Shown piece by piece: positions 23,571-34,212 of a stretch of 43,123 bases of DNA. The first letter of the stretch is position 1, and every line of letters starts with the position of its first letter. The DNA comes from Chara braunii (lineage: Eukaryota > Streptophyta > Charophyceae > Charales > Characeae): the NCBI GenBank assembly GCA_003427395.1, contig BFEA01000141.1, forward strand, positions 459,246-502,368. Direction: 5' to 3'. The notes beneath the pieces are model-generated. The model did no database searches. It saw only the letters and a program-made list of their open reading frames with translations, and was not told the DNA's origin. The position numbers were made by a program, and so were the translations under genes.

Positions 23571-25147
23571 CTAGTTTTTTGAACTGGAGCTTGAAGGCCT
23601 GTGAGGCATGCTGGGACAATCCTTCGGAAAGTGGTCTCCCCTGCACCTCAGGCAAACTCCCTTGTCCTTCTTCTTCCTCCATACTCCCCTTGGATCCTGA
23701 GCACATGCTAGGAAAAAGTTGGAAGCATCAAGGGGGTCAGCTCGCCAATGGACGTCTTGTGGTAATGGGACCCTTTGGGCCACAGGGGAAAGGGGCACGT
23801 CCCTTACCTTTCCCCTTATCGCTGGTTGATACTCTTTGGGTCAGGGCCTTTCCCTTTGAAAGGATCCTGAGAGCATCAGCCAGGGCAAGACTAGTTGGAT
23901 CTGTAGCAGAGGATGGGGTAGTCTCAAATGGAGGGGTCCCACTGTGAGATGCTGCCTCATCTTCTGAATTAGAAGCTGCTGCAAAGAGAGCACCCTTCCT
24001 CTTTCTTCGCCCCTTTTAGGAGGGTCTCTTCCTTCCTTTAGAAGGTGCTTCCGGGACATGGAGCTTGGACTCCAGATCATGGGTTGCTCTGCCAATGGAC
24101 CGCCTGTCCTTGTGGCCCTGAGAGAATAGTGCAAGTTCGTACTCTCCACGCGCTGCTCTCAAGAAATGAATGAGCTGATCCTGCTCACCCATCTCCAACC
24201 TAGGAGTCGATGTCAGACTCTCAAAGGTTGAGTACAGTTTGGATAAGGAGCCATCCTAATTTTTCTGGCTTAGGGGGACAATTTTGTCTGCTGCCTTGCC
24301 TACTCCTTGTCTGCGAACCGGTCATTTAGAGCCTGCAGAAAACAAGACACCCCCAGTCTTTGCGCCCATTCAGACATTTTCAATCCTTGCTTGCCGGAGG
24401 TGGAGGTACACAATTTCAGTGGTCCTCTCCAAGCGAGCAAGGATGGCACTCACCTTCACATCCTCGTCACATTTGAACCCACTCAGGTAGGTTCTCTATG
24501 CAGTGACCCAATCTGAAACATCCACCTTGGGGTCCTCACTAGAGAACATGGGTGGATGGGTCAGCGTGGGCCGCTACAAGTCAAATAGACCTGAGGGTTG
24601 TGAGGCGGTTGTTGATTTGGGTGTAAAGGCTGGAGATGGGGGTCTGGATTATGGGGTGTGATGAGGGTCCATCTTGGGACTGCCAGGAGGTGCAGGAATG
24701 ATAAGGGTGGAAGGGATCTCAAGGTTTGTGAAGAGCTGATACAGTTCGCAGGAGATGTCATCCTACTTTTTAGAAAGCGCCGAGTAACTGTCCTCCAGAC
24801 TGGTAATCCTCGCATCCAAGTTAGTAAAGTAGGACCAGTGGATATCATCCTGCTGGAGGACGAACTCCGCCATGTCATTACTATAAGATCCACTCACCTT
24901 GATCTTCTCAATGTCTGTCACTATTTGTTTTCTTCTGGTCTCGTTCTAGTCCGACTCCTCGTTGCGCCTCTTCTCTTCCTTCAGAGCCTCAACTGTTGTT
25001 GCTTGTTTTCAGAGTTTTTCCAGAGCCTCAACTGCTGTTGCTTGTTTTCAGAGTTTTTCCTCCTCTGCAAGCAGTTCAGCCTCCAAAGGGGAGAGAGGAA
25101 GCTGACGCTTCTCTTCAGAAACTTCTACCTTCTCAATGCCAAAAATT
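23571..25147 (-). pseudogene. Unit 4 gag, broken, only copy with an intact zinc knuckle
   Basis: The start ATG is ATT, as in unit 3. The shared TAG codons are at 24574 and 24496. This is the only unit with all four zinc ligands (GVCLRCRGDHFPKDC, spacing C-x2-C-x3-H-x4-C, one residue shorter than the usual x4 before His). The frame 23571-23798 ends SSSKN and then TAG, with the AAAAAAC heptamer at 23574-23580 directly before the stop. A TAA interrupts the RPSSKG segment, and a 39-bp tandem duplication lies in the N-terminal coiled-coil-like part. Confidence 0.86.
24982..25059 (-). repeat. 39-bp tandem duplication in unit 4 gag
   Basis: 24982-25020 and 25021-25059 are nearly identical (CAGAGCCTCAACTG, then TTTTCAGAG). 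The length is 13 codons, so the duplication does not change the frame. The other units have one copy. Confidence 0.9.
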
Positions 25148-26624
25148 TTGAAAAACCCACAAAACGGATAAGATGAACAAAATAGGAAACAGAAAGGGAA
25201 GTCAACAAAAATTGGGTTTTCTCTTCAGTACTCGCACAATTGTTGTCGCCTAACTGGAGACGGAAGTTGGTTAGTATAAGCAGATAACCGTTCAGTCTCT
25301 GCAGACCGCTTGAGGGTCAGATGTCAGCTTAGAGAAAACCATCAAAAAACACTTTCACAATTTTCCATTCACTACCCGTACACCTCAATTGAGTGCAATT
25401 ACTTCAATTCCCATATCAAACACTCACATGATGCAGTAACGGGACTAATTAGTCGTAAGTAGTAATTAGCCAGAGTGACTGACAAGTACCTACAGATAAC
25501 CAAGATGTAAGGATTTATTGGGTGCTTTATTTTTAGACTTGCCCTACTAACCCTATCACTGGATGACCCTGTATGCCATACCCAAGGTATGGCGAAGTAC
25601 AAATTTCACTTAAACTGACTCAATACACCAAATCTGACAGTGCGATTTCAGACACAGACCAAATATGAATTGCGATTTACCAGAGACAAACAAAACTGAA
25701 TTATGACGGACAAAACCAAAGTTATGAACTTATGACTAACCCTAGCCTGGCCAAGGTTCAGCTATGGCTGCGCATAATTCAAATTTCCATTATTACTGAC
25801 AGTATGACCGTGAACAATCCAATTCACAGTACAGTATGAATCGCAACACTATTAAACAGTCAGAGATGAAAATTGAGTTAGAGAGGAGGTCAAATAGGGT
25901 TAGTAGAAGTCAAAGAAGATAGGTAGGGAAACCTGGCTATGGCTGTCTCACAGTCAAAATTTCAATTTTCCCGTGTCGACAGACTGACACGCCAAATTTC
26001 GCTAATCTAAAAATGGCCCAGAATTGCCACAAAGAGTAGAGTAAGGAACACACTTACTTCGGGGACTTCTCCAAAGGGGAAGGATAAAACCCTGGTATGT
26101 ATGTCTCTTGAGACCAATCTCGCCAGTCCTGACTATTCCAAGTGTTCATACGTCCTTAATTGACCGAAACTTGGTGATCTTGTATATCTCACTGTTGCGC
26201 TTCACCCCCAACTGACAGATTCAACGGAACTGGATTCTCAGATGCCAACAACTAAGAAACTCAGCAGCGCTGCTCAAACCTGCACTGCGCTGCTTGGGAA
26301 TTGGGAATCCTGACCCAATCGCAAAATCGCAACACTTTGGGGGTCACTTCCTTCAATTCCCAAATCTCAGATGAATCGCGAGGCTAAAATTAGCCTCCTC
26401 AGAATCTCCCAGTCCTCTGAGTATAAATCGCCACTCACTTATGTACAACCCTGAGCAGAAGTGCATCACCCTCTGTCCAATACCGCTGGCCACACACTTA
26501 TTATTACCACCCTCACTGTCGCCAACATAGAAGACGATAAATCGCCATGAGATTGAACCCCTCCGTCTCGCCAGATGATGGTAGTTGCTCCAACTCATCT
26601 ATGCATCACTGACTAGATCGAGTC
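25148..26624 (-). other. Unit 4 leader
   Basis: About 1.48 kb, collinear with the unit 1 and 2 leaders, non-coding. Nothing else seen. Confidence 0.7.
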
Positions 26625-26636
26625 GCTCTGATACCA
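26625..26636 (-). other. Primer binding site, unit 4
   Basis: The minus strand reads TGGTATCAGAGC exactly, 2 bp from the end of LTR-E. Confidence 0.92.
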
Positions 26637-26638
26637 AC

Positions 26639-27899
26639 TAGTATGAAGCTGGTTGCTTGTTGTCAGAAGACCAACACTCGCTCATAGACTTCCAAGTATG
26701 CCCATACATACATAAATGGAAGGGGAGAGGATGGGAGTATTACACCACACAGGGAGAGAGAAACACAGCGAAAGACTTAACCATGCGATATAACAGAGTA
26801 CACTGAAAGTGCAAATCGCTCCACAGAATCCTCACAACTAGTCACAAAGGAAAGCCGAGTAGTTAACATCTAGAAAACAATGAAGCAAAGATAGTCCACA
26901 CACAGTAGCAATACAGTTTATTAAACTCAGAACATCGTTTTGTCAGAATTGCCCCGGAACCATGGTGCGCTGGTTAGAAATGAGCAGCGCTTCTTCCCCC
27001 AGCCCTGAATATCCGCTATCACTAAACCATGTCCCTGAAACAACAAGCGCCACCCATATACTGCCTCTAGAGGGAAGCACCACTATGAAATAGGCCTCTT
27101 AGGCCAAGCGCCTCTCAGAGGATAAAGCAGAAGACCAGCGCCATAGTCTCTGATGAAGATGAAGTGCCAGAAGGCCTCCCAGGTGAAGATCTTCAGCAAC
27201 GCCACCTCTCCTGACAAAGATGATCTCTGAGAATGCAAGCTGCAACTATGGCTGCAGCGCCACTACCCCAAAACCCTACTCGTGAGGAGGGTTCAGCAGG
27301 GGCACCAACTTCTCCTGCTCCCAGCGTACCTCAGGTAGCCCAGACCTTTGGACAACCCCGCGTGTTGTCAGAGAACAGCAAAGGTCCCAACTATGGTCGA
27401 CGCGTCGACGGTCTGGCTATGTCTCTCCTCCAACGCTGAAGTTGTACCAATCCAGTTCACGCGCTGTGCAGCCACAATGTACTCGGTACCAACTGCCAAA
27501 AGCCCTGAACAGACTTCCCCATTCTATTCATAATCCACCCTAGCCTAGACACGACTAGACTGGACTAACTGGACTGGCCGGTACCATTTCGGTTTTCGGC
27601 CTCTAGGGCCTCTCCCCACCCGGTTATAGGCTATAGGACCATTCTAACAGCATAGGCCCATAGGCTCGTCTGTCCTAGTGGTAGCCCAGGTCTGCCATTC
27701 GCATTTAGGGTAGCTGTAGGAAATTCAAGTTAGTACGGGCCTGAAACTTTCCCGAATTTGCCGATATGTCCCTTACAAATTTTCCCCACATGTAGATATC
27801 TCGGTTAGCCCTCAGCCAAACAAATTTGCGAATCTAACCTACCTATGTTACAGCCTCGGTGCGACGAGCACCAGGCCGCAAAATCAGCAAGTCATTGCA
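26639..27899 (-). repeat. LTR-E, shared by units 4 and 5
   Basis: Starts TAGTATGAAGCTGG (terminal TG changed to TA) and ends at CATTGCA before a well-kept polypurine tract (minus strand GGGGGAGGGTAGG). Carries the LTR-C-type variants near 27091-27130. Confidence 0.86.
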
Positions 27900-28894
27900 A
27901 ACCTACCCTCCCCCAGAGCGAGGACACATTCTTAACTCACCATTCCCTTTGGGTACAAAGAAAATTGGTGCCCCAAACTCAGATGTACTGGACGTATCCA
28001 GCCTTTGTTGGTCAGGGTCTCTAGCTGTGTCCTGAGCTCATCAAGTTCAATAGGGGACATCCTGTAAACTCGGCCCTTGGGAGGGACCGCGCCAGGCAGG
28101 AGCTCGATCTCAAGCTAAGTTTGCCTATGGACAAGTCCAGTAGGCTCCTGCATAAGGTCTGAGAACCAGTCACCACTTGCTGAACTCGAGAGGGACAGGG
28201 AGCAGTCGCGACGTCAGTCTCCTTTACATAAACTACAAACTAACGGGTGTTGTCAGTCTGGCATGAAAACTAGAATAACGGATGTGCTCGCATACAATAA
28301 CAGTTGCTGACCGGATGGTACTCATCAGCGAGCATACAGGGGCAATATTCCCCTCGCTGGTCATGCAGCTCAACCCTAGGGATCCGCCAGTCGATCTTAG
28401 GGTTGGTGGCCTCAAGCCACTGTAGGGAGAAAACAAGGTCAAAGGGTACATTGGGAAACACGTAGAAATTCAGGTGCTGCCTGCCTCTCAAAGACTACAG
28501 GTAGGCCTTTGATTGCAGTCGTGATCCTGATTGTAGATGAGTCGCCGACACGCACTTCAATCGGTTGTCGCAGCTTTACCAGTCTCCGGTCTAAGTGCAG
28601 CCTGCTGACTGTCTTGGGAGACCAAGTTGCGAGTAGCACCACAATCTAAGAGCCCTTTGAACCTGGCTCCCAGGATGGACGGTCGAATCAAGATGAGATC
28701 CGGCCTGTGCCTTTTCTTCTCCTGCAGAGATAGGAAAAGATTCATCCTCCTCCCACGTCTCACCCAGATCAATGTCCTCATAAGCGAAGGACCCTGATGC
28801 TGCAACTCTCAAAAAACAATCAGCGAGAGATGGTGAAGATTCAACTTCCTAAGAAGATGAATCAACACTGGTAGAAGGAGTTGCTGATTCTTCC
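27900..28894 (-). pseudogene. Unit 5 protease and truncated RT
   Basis: The frame 28557-28805 reads LQEKKRHRPDLILIRPSIL and LLDCGATRNLVS, the protease active site. A short deletion near 28480 shifts the frame before HLNFYVFPNVPFDLVFSLQ (28270-28491). The RT fingers part continues in further frames to the polypurine tract. As in all units, nothing of RT beyond the GEF motif remains. Confidence 0.85.
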
Positions 28895-30416
28895 TCTTTT
28901 GTTTTTTGAACTAGAGCCTGAAGGCTTGTGAGGCATGTTGGGACAATCCTTCAGAAATTGGTCCCCCTCGCACCTCAGGCAAACTCCCTTGTCCTTCCTC
29001 TTCCTCCTTACTCCCCCCTGGATCCTGAGCACATGCCAGGGGAAGGTGGAAGCATCAAGGGGGTCAGCTGGCCAATTGACGTCTCATGGTAATGGGACCC
29101 TCTGGGCCGCAGGGGAAGAGGCACGTCCCTTACCTTTCCCCTTGCTGCTGGTTGATACTCTCTGGGTCGGGGCCTTTCACTTTGCAAGGCCCATCAGAGC
29201 ATCAGCGAGGGCAAGAACAGCTGGATCTATAGCAGAGGATGGGGTAGTCTCAGATGGAGTGTTCCCAATCTGAGATGCTGTGTCATCTTCTGAACTAGAA
29301 GGTGCAGCAAAGAGAGCACCCTTCCTCTTTCTTCCCCCCTTTGAGGAGGGTCTCTTCGTTCCTTCAAAAGGTGCTTCCTGGACATGGAGCTTGGAGTCCA
29401 GATCCAGGGTTCTTATGCCAAAGGACCGCCTGTCCTTGTGGCCCTGAGAGAATGGTGCAAGCTGGTACTCTCCAGGTGCTGCTCTCAAGAAATGAATGAG
29501 CTGATCCTGCTCACTCATCTCCAACCCAGGAGTCGATGTCAGACTCTCAAAGGTTGAGTACAATTTGGACAAGGAGCCATCATACTTTTTCTGGCCCAGG
29601 CGAATAATTTTGTTTGCTGCCTTGCCTGCTCCTTGTCTGTGAACCGGCCATTCAGAGCCTGCAGCAAACCAAGACACCCCCAGTCTTTGCACCGATTCAG
29701 TCATTTCCAATCCTTGCTTGCTGGAGGTGGAGGTACACCATTTCAGTGTTGTCCTCTCCAAGCAAGCAAGGATGGCACTCACCTTTACATCCTCGTCACA
29801 GTTGAACCCACTCACGTAGGTTCTCTATGCCGTGACCCAATCTGAAACATCCACCTTCGGGTCCTCACCAGAGAACATGGGTGGAGGGGTCAGCTTGGGC
29901 CACTACAGGTCAAATGGACCTGAGGATTGTGAGGCGGTTGTTGATTTGGGTGTAGAGGCTGGAGATGGGGGTCTGGATTGTGGGGTGTGTTGGGGGTCCG
30001 TCGTGGGACTCCCAGGAGGTGCCGGAATGATAAGGGTGGAAGGGATCTCAAGGTGTGTGAAGAGCCGATCCAGTTTGCAGAAGATGTCATCCAACTTTTT
30101 AGAAAGCGCTGAGTGACTGTCCTCCAGACTGGTAATCCTCGCATCCCAGTTACTAAAGTAGGAATGTTGGATATCATCCTGCGGGAGGACGAACTCCGCC
30201 ATATCCTTACTGTGTTGACTGGAAGATCCACTCACCTTGATCTTCTCAATGTCTGTCACTATTTGTTTTCTTCTGGTCTCTTTTTGGTCTGCCTCCTCTC
30301 TACGCCTCTTCTCTTCCTTCAAAGCCTCAACTGCTGCTGCTTGTTTTCAGAGTTTTTCTTGCCCGCAACCAGTTCAGTCTCTCTTCAGAAACCTCTACCT
30401 TCTCAGTGCCAGACAT
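28895..30416 (-). pseudogene. Unit 5 gag, one frame interrupted mainly by two shared TAG codons
   Basis: ATG at 30414-30416, then a stop and a small deletion in the first 30 codons. From 30322 to 29177 a single frame of about 382 codons is broken only by TAG at 29903 and TAG at 29825. It holds KEEKRRREEADQKETRRKQ (helical, charged), a Pro/Ser/Thr-rich spacer, the capsid-like region (VSAILACLERTTLKWCTST, LYSTFESLTSTPGLEMSEQ) and a basic, Ser-rich segment. The zinc knuckle further on has Gln in place of His (GVCLRCEGDQF). AAAAAAC is kept at 28901-28907, but the TAG behind it is lost through a local 7-bp deletion. Confidence 0.87.
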
Positions 30417-31363
30417 TATGAAAAACCCACAAAACATATAAGATAAACAAAATAGGAAACAAAAAGGGAAGTCAACAAAAATTGGGTTTTCTCTTTAGTA
30501 CTTGCCCAATTGTTGTCGCCTGACTGGAGAAGGAAGTTGGTTTGTATAAGCAGATAACCGTCCAGTCTCTGCAAACCGCTTGAGGGTCAGTTGTCAGCTT
30601 AGACCAAACTCAGTAAAAATCACTTTCACGATTTCCCATTCACTGCCCTAACACCTCAATTGAGTGCAACTACTTCAATTCCCATACAGACAGGATGCAG
30701 TCTTGGACTGATTAGCGGTAAGTAGTAATTAGCTAGAGTAACTGACAGGTACCTACAGATAACCAAGATATAAGGATTAACTTGGTGCTTTATTTTTAGA
30801 CTTACCCTACTAACCCTACCATTGGATGACCCTGCATGCCATACCCAGGGTAGTGCGAAGTACAAATTTCACTGTAACTGACTCAATACACCAAATCTGA
30901 CAGTGCAATTTCAGACACAGACCAAACACCGAATTGCGATTCCAGAGACAGACAGAACTGAATTCTGGTGGACAGAACCAAATTTGTGACTAACCCTACC
31001 CTGGCCAAGCTTCAGCTATGGCTGCGCATAATTCAAATTTCCATTCTTACTGACAGTATGACCGTGAACAATCCAATTCACAGTACCATATGAATCGCAA
31101 CACTATAAAACAATCACAGATGAAAATTGAGTCAGAGACGGGGTCAAATAGGGTTAGTAGAAGTCAAAGAAGACAGGTAGGAGAAACTGGCTATGGTCGT
31201 CTCACAGTCATAATTTCAATTTTCCCCTGTCTACAGACTGACATGCCAAATTTCGCTAATCTAAAAATAACCCCAGAATCGCCACACAGAGTAGAGTAGG
31301 GAACACACTTACTTCAGGGACTTCTCTGAAGGGGAAGGATAAAACCCTTGGTATGGTTGTCTG
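30417..31363 (-). other. Unit 5 leader, truncated
   Basis: Collinear with the other leaders up to the GGTATGGTTGTCT stretch and then joined to satellite at about 31364. The rest of the leader, the priming site and a 5' LTR are missing, about 570 bp plus an LTR. Confidence 0.85.
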
Positions 31364-31741
31364 CTCCTAACACTAGAATGGAAAAAAATACAAGTTGCGA
31401 TTTACAACCAAGTGGAAAAATGGACAAAACATGGAGGGAGATTGAGAGAATCTCACTCCCAAGCTTTAAAACTGGAAGATGAAAGTGGCGATTCACAACC
31501 AAGTGAGGAAATGGACAATGCATGAAAGAAAAATGTTCCCAACACTAGAATGAATAAAGATACAAGTAGCGATTTACAACCAAGTGGGAAAATGGACAAG
31601 TCATGGAGAGAGAGTGAGAGAATCTCCCTCCCAAGCTTGAAAACATAAAGATGAAAGTGGCGATTCACAACCAAGTGAGGAAATGGACAATGCATGAAGG
31701 AAAGATGCTCTCAACACTAGAATGAACAAAGATGCAAGTAG
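31364..31741 (+). repeat. 172-bp satellite, right block
   Basis: CCCAAGCTT recurs at 31458 and 31630, 172 bp apart, with the same dimeric halves and orientation as the left block. By phase, about 56 bp of one unit are missing between the two blocks. It ends near GCAAGTAGC, where gag-like sequence starts. Confidence 0.92.
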
Positions 31742-33657
31742 CTGATTGAGTCGTGCTTGTTCTGCAACAACAGTGAAGAAGGAGGTGGAGGAAGCGTTGG
31801 GGAGGAAGGTGGAAAAGCACGAGGCTGCGATGATCTCGTCTGGAGGGGTAGAGGATGGCACCGGTGGAGTAAGGTGCACTTCGAGATCAAGGGTACAAAG
31901 TTCATGATGAGGAAGGGCCGGGTCCCGTGGCGGCCGAAGGAGTGGATGTCGCAGGTTTGTTAACGTGTCGAGTGAATTGACCGGTGTTGAGGCCGTTTGT
32001 TTGCTGGTGTCGAAGCTGCTGGCAACAGAAGCATCCATTGTTGGCCTGGAGGTAGGCGCGGTCCTCCGTTGTGAGTGTCTTGAGATGGGGCGGTCGGGTG
32101 GAGGAAGATGGTCAAGCCATACGGTCCTTGTGTTCCATACCCAAGAACTGGATGGTGTTGAGTTCCTCCGAACTGAGGGATTCCGGGGCGAAGGAGTCAG
32201 AGATGGTGTCGGGCTCAATGAGAGGGGCTGTGAACTCGTCGTTAGAGGGTGACGCTATGGTGGTCTCATCTGCGAAGATGTTGTGAAAGAAGCATGGACG
32301 GGACGTGGTGGGACCGTGGACGGGGCAGAGAAGCCGATCGTGTTGAAGGGCACGGGTGAGGAGGTCGGTGAAGGACATCGGTGGCTTGTAGTCGACAGCG
32401 GATGCAATGTCCTTTTGGCAGACCCGCATGAAGCGGGAGATGAAGACGTTGTTGCTGATCTAGTCGTGGGGAATGTCTTGGCGGAGGGTACAGACATATT
32501 GGACGAAGCGGTCGGTGGGGCTGTTTTGGCGAAGCCTGCAAAATTGGTCAACGTAGTCGTCGATTGTCTTTTGCGAGCGGAAGGTGGCGGAGAGGAGGGA
32601 GGCCCACTCGAGCAAGGAGAGGGGAGGTAGGTCGGTGGAGTGTCGGTCGGCGGATTAGGTGATCCACCATCGATGGACGGTGTCGACGAGTTTGTTGATG
32701 GCGATGGAAAGCCAGTGGATAAGGGGGACGTTGCGGAGTTCGAAAGCTTGTTGTAACTTGGCGAGGAAGAGGAGAACGTCGTCATGGGAGTGTCTGGAGA
32801 AGGTGGGAATGTCTTGGAGGCGGAGGGATAGGGGAAGGTAGCTGGTTTTGGGGACACAGCATGCGAGGGTGTTGAAGTCAGAGGATGTGGGTGCAGTCGC
32901 GATGCGGGTGTAGTCGTGGGTGCGGCTGGTAGGGATAAGGTTGTTGGGGGGAGGTTGGGGGAAGGCGGGGAGGAGTGTCAAGGATGATGCGTAGGGGATT
33001 TAAGTGACTTGCGAGGAGGGAGGAAAGGTGTGTGATGGCGGGGGTGGAATGTGGGGGGATGGAACTGGAGGAAGTGGGGGGGGGGGTAGAGTCACTGGAG
33101 GATGGGGTACGGGGTGGTTGAGGATGATGAAGGAGGAGGAGAGGTGTAGGGAGGCGTGGTGGTGGAGGTGAGAGTGGAGGAGGTGGTCAGTCCGGATGTG
33201 GACGGGGATGGAGTTGCAGTTAACACGGTGATGGTCGGAGCTTGTTGCTCAAAGGCGGTTATGCGATCGCAGAGAGCGAAGATAGTGGCTTTCATGTCGG
33301 TGAGGGAGGTTTGGACTATAGAGAACATTTGGAGGATGGCCGAGAGGTCGGTGGCGATGGTGGGCCGACTTGTTGTTCGTCTGCAAGTTGACGGGCGAGA
33401 CTACCGATGGAATGGGTGTGCGTGGTGGACATGTTGATACTGGAAGACTCATCCATGGGGGTGGTGGGGGGCGATGTGGCGGTGGTGACGATGGCAGCGG
33501 CGGAAGTGACAGCAGTGGATGCGGTGACAGCGGCGGCAGCGGCTGAAGTGGCAGTAGCGGATGTGGCGGCAGTGGCTTCGACAACTTTGTGTGAGGTGTT
33601 GGTTAGGCGCTTCATATCAGGGGGGGCGGGGGGGGGGTTGAAGGCTTTTATTTGCAA
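31742..33657 (-). pseudogene. Gag-like relic of a second Ty3-type family
   Basis: The N-terminal part is Ala/Thr/Ser-rich (33316-33657), followed by a predicted helix with MFSIVQTSLTDMKATIFAL (33092-33328). The capsid-like core is LPLSLRLQDIPTF and DDVLLFLAKLQQAFELRNV (32655-32981). A later part reads ISRFMRVCQKDIASAV and LLTRALQHDR (32112-32429). Near 32050 a degenerate knuckle-like stretch (TTEDRAYLQANNGCFCCQQ) is in yet another frame, and protease-proximal sequence (EIIAASCFSTFLPNASSTS) follows. At least four frames are needed, so this is a pseudogene. It is truncated against the satellite at 31742. It is not the same family as the array gag, which shares none of these motifs. Confidence 0.75.
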
Positions 33658-34212
33658 AATGAAGAGGATTTTGAAAGTTTTATTGAAAAATAAAGGGGGA
33701 AAAAGGAAAGAGTTAATTTCGAATGATTTTAGATTAATTGATGAAATTTAAAAAATATATTTTGCAGGAATTTTACAGAAGGAAGATGTTAAAATTAAAA
33801 AAAAAAAATAAGAAATTTCGAATAAAGAGATTAATTCCGACGTGGATTAAGTGAATTTATTTAAAAATAATTTATGAGTTCAAAAATGCATGTGACAAGA
33901 AAATTAGAAGGTCCTAGGCTACGACTTGTTGACCCTTCGTAGAGCTTAGGGCTAACCTATAGGATAGACACTAGGACTACTAACACTAAGATCCACGATT
34001 CAAGTCCACACGACCAGACTAAACACAACAAACACAAACATACGACTTTGGGACACGTCGTGGGTTCAAATCATGTGGGCGTCAACGAATATTGTACAAG
34101 GGTTAGGGTATAGGTCTAGGGATCGAGCCCTGGGATCTGCAATTGTCATGCAAAGTGGGTGAAACCGTTTCACTCCCGTCGTCCTAAATTCGAGGTCCTC
34201 CAAGAATTCTCT
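33658..34212. other. AT-rich non-coding spacer
   Basis: A/T-rich with an A-run near 33800 and a G/C homopolymer stretch just before it (33620-33637). On the minus strand it lies between the end of an integrase tail and the start of a gag relic, where an LTR would be expected, but I cannot define LTR ends. GTGGGTTCAAATC near 34060 resembles a tRNA T-arm (box B). Confidence 0.5.

Larger units (their letters stand above)
4963..31363 (-). mobile_element. Tandem array of a non-autonomous LTR retroelement with shared LTRs
   Basis: Five internal domains and five LTRs alternate, all reading on the minus strand: LTR-A 4963-6209, LTR-B 10256-11390, LTR-C 15904-17196, LTR-D 20896-22153, LTR-E 26639-27899. 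LTR starts are 5293, 5648, 4992 and 5743 bp apart. The differences come from two transposon insertions and one leader deletion. Every internal domain has the same order: priming site, leader, gag, zinc knuckle, protease, first part of RT, polypurine tract. Both ends lie in the same satellite. The right end has lost its 5' LTR and part of its leader. No unit has an intact gag or protease, and no unit has an RT active site, RNase H or integrase. Confidence 0.9.

Noticed and set aside
4955-31370. Target-site duplication around the whole array
   Set aside because: The right end lies inside a leader and not at an LTR end, and satellite phase shows about 56 bp missing, so no duplication can be claimed.
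33092-33657. Host Ala/Thr-rich or Pro-rich protein gene on the minus strand
   Set aside because: It leads directly into capsid-like gag sequence on the same strand and needs several frame changes, so a decayed gag is the simpler reading.
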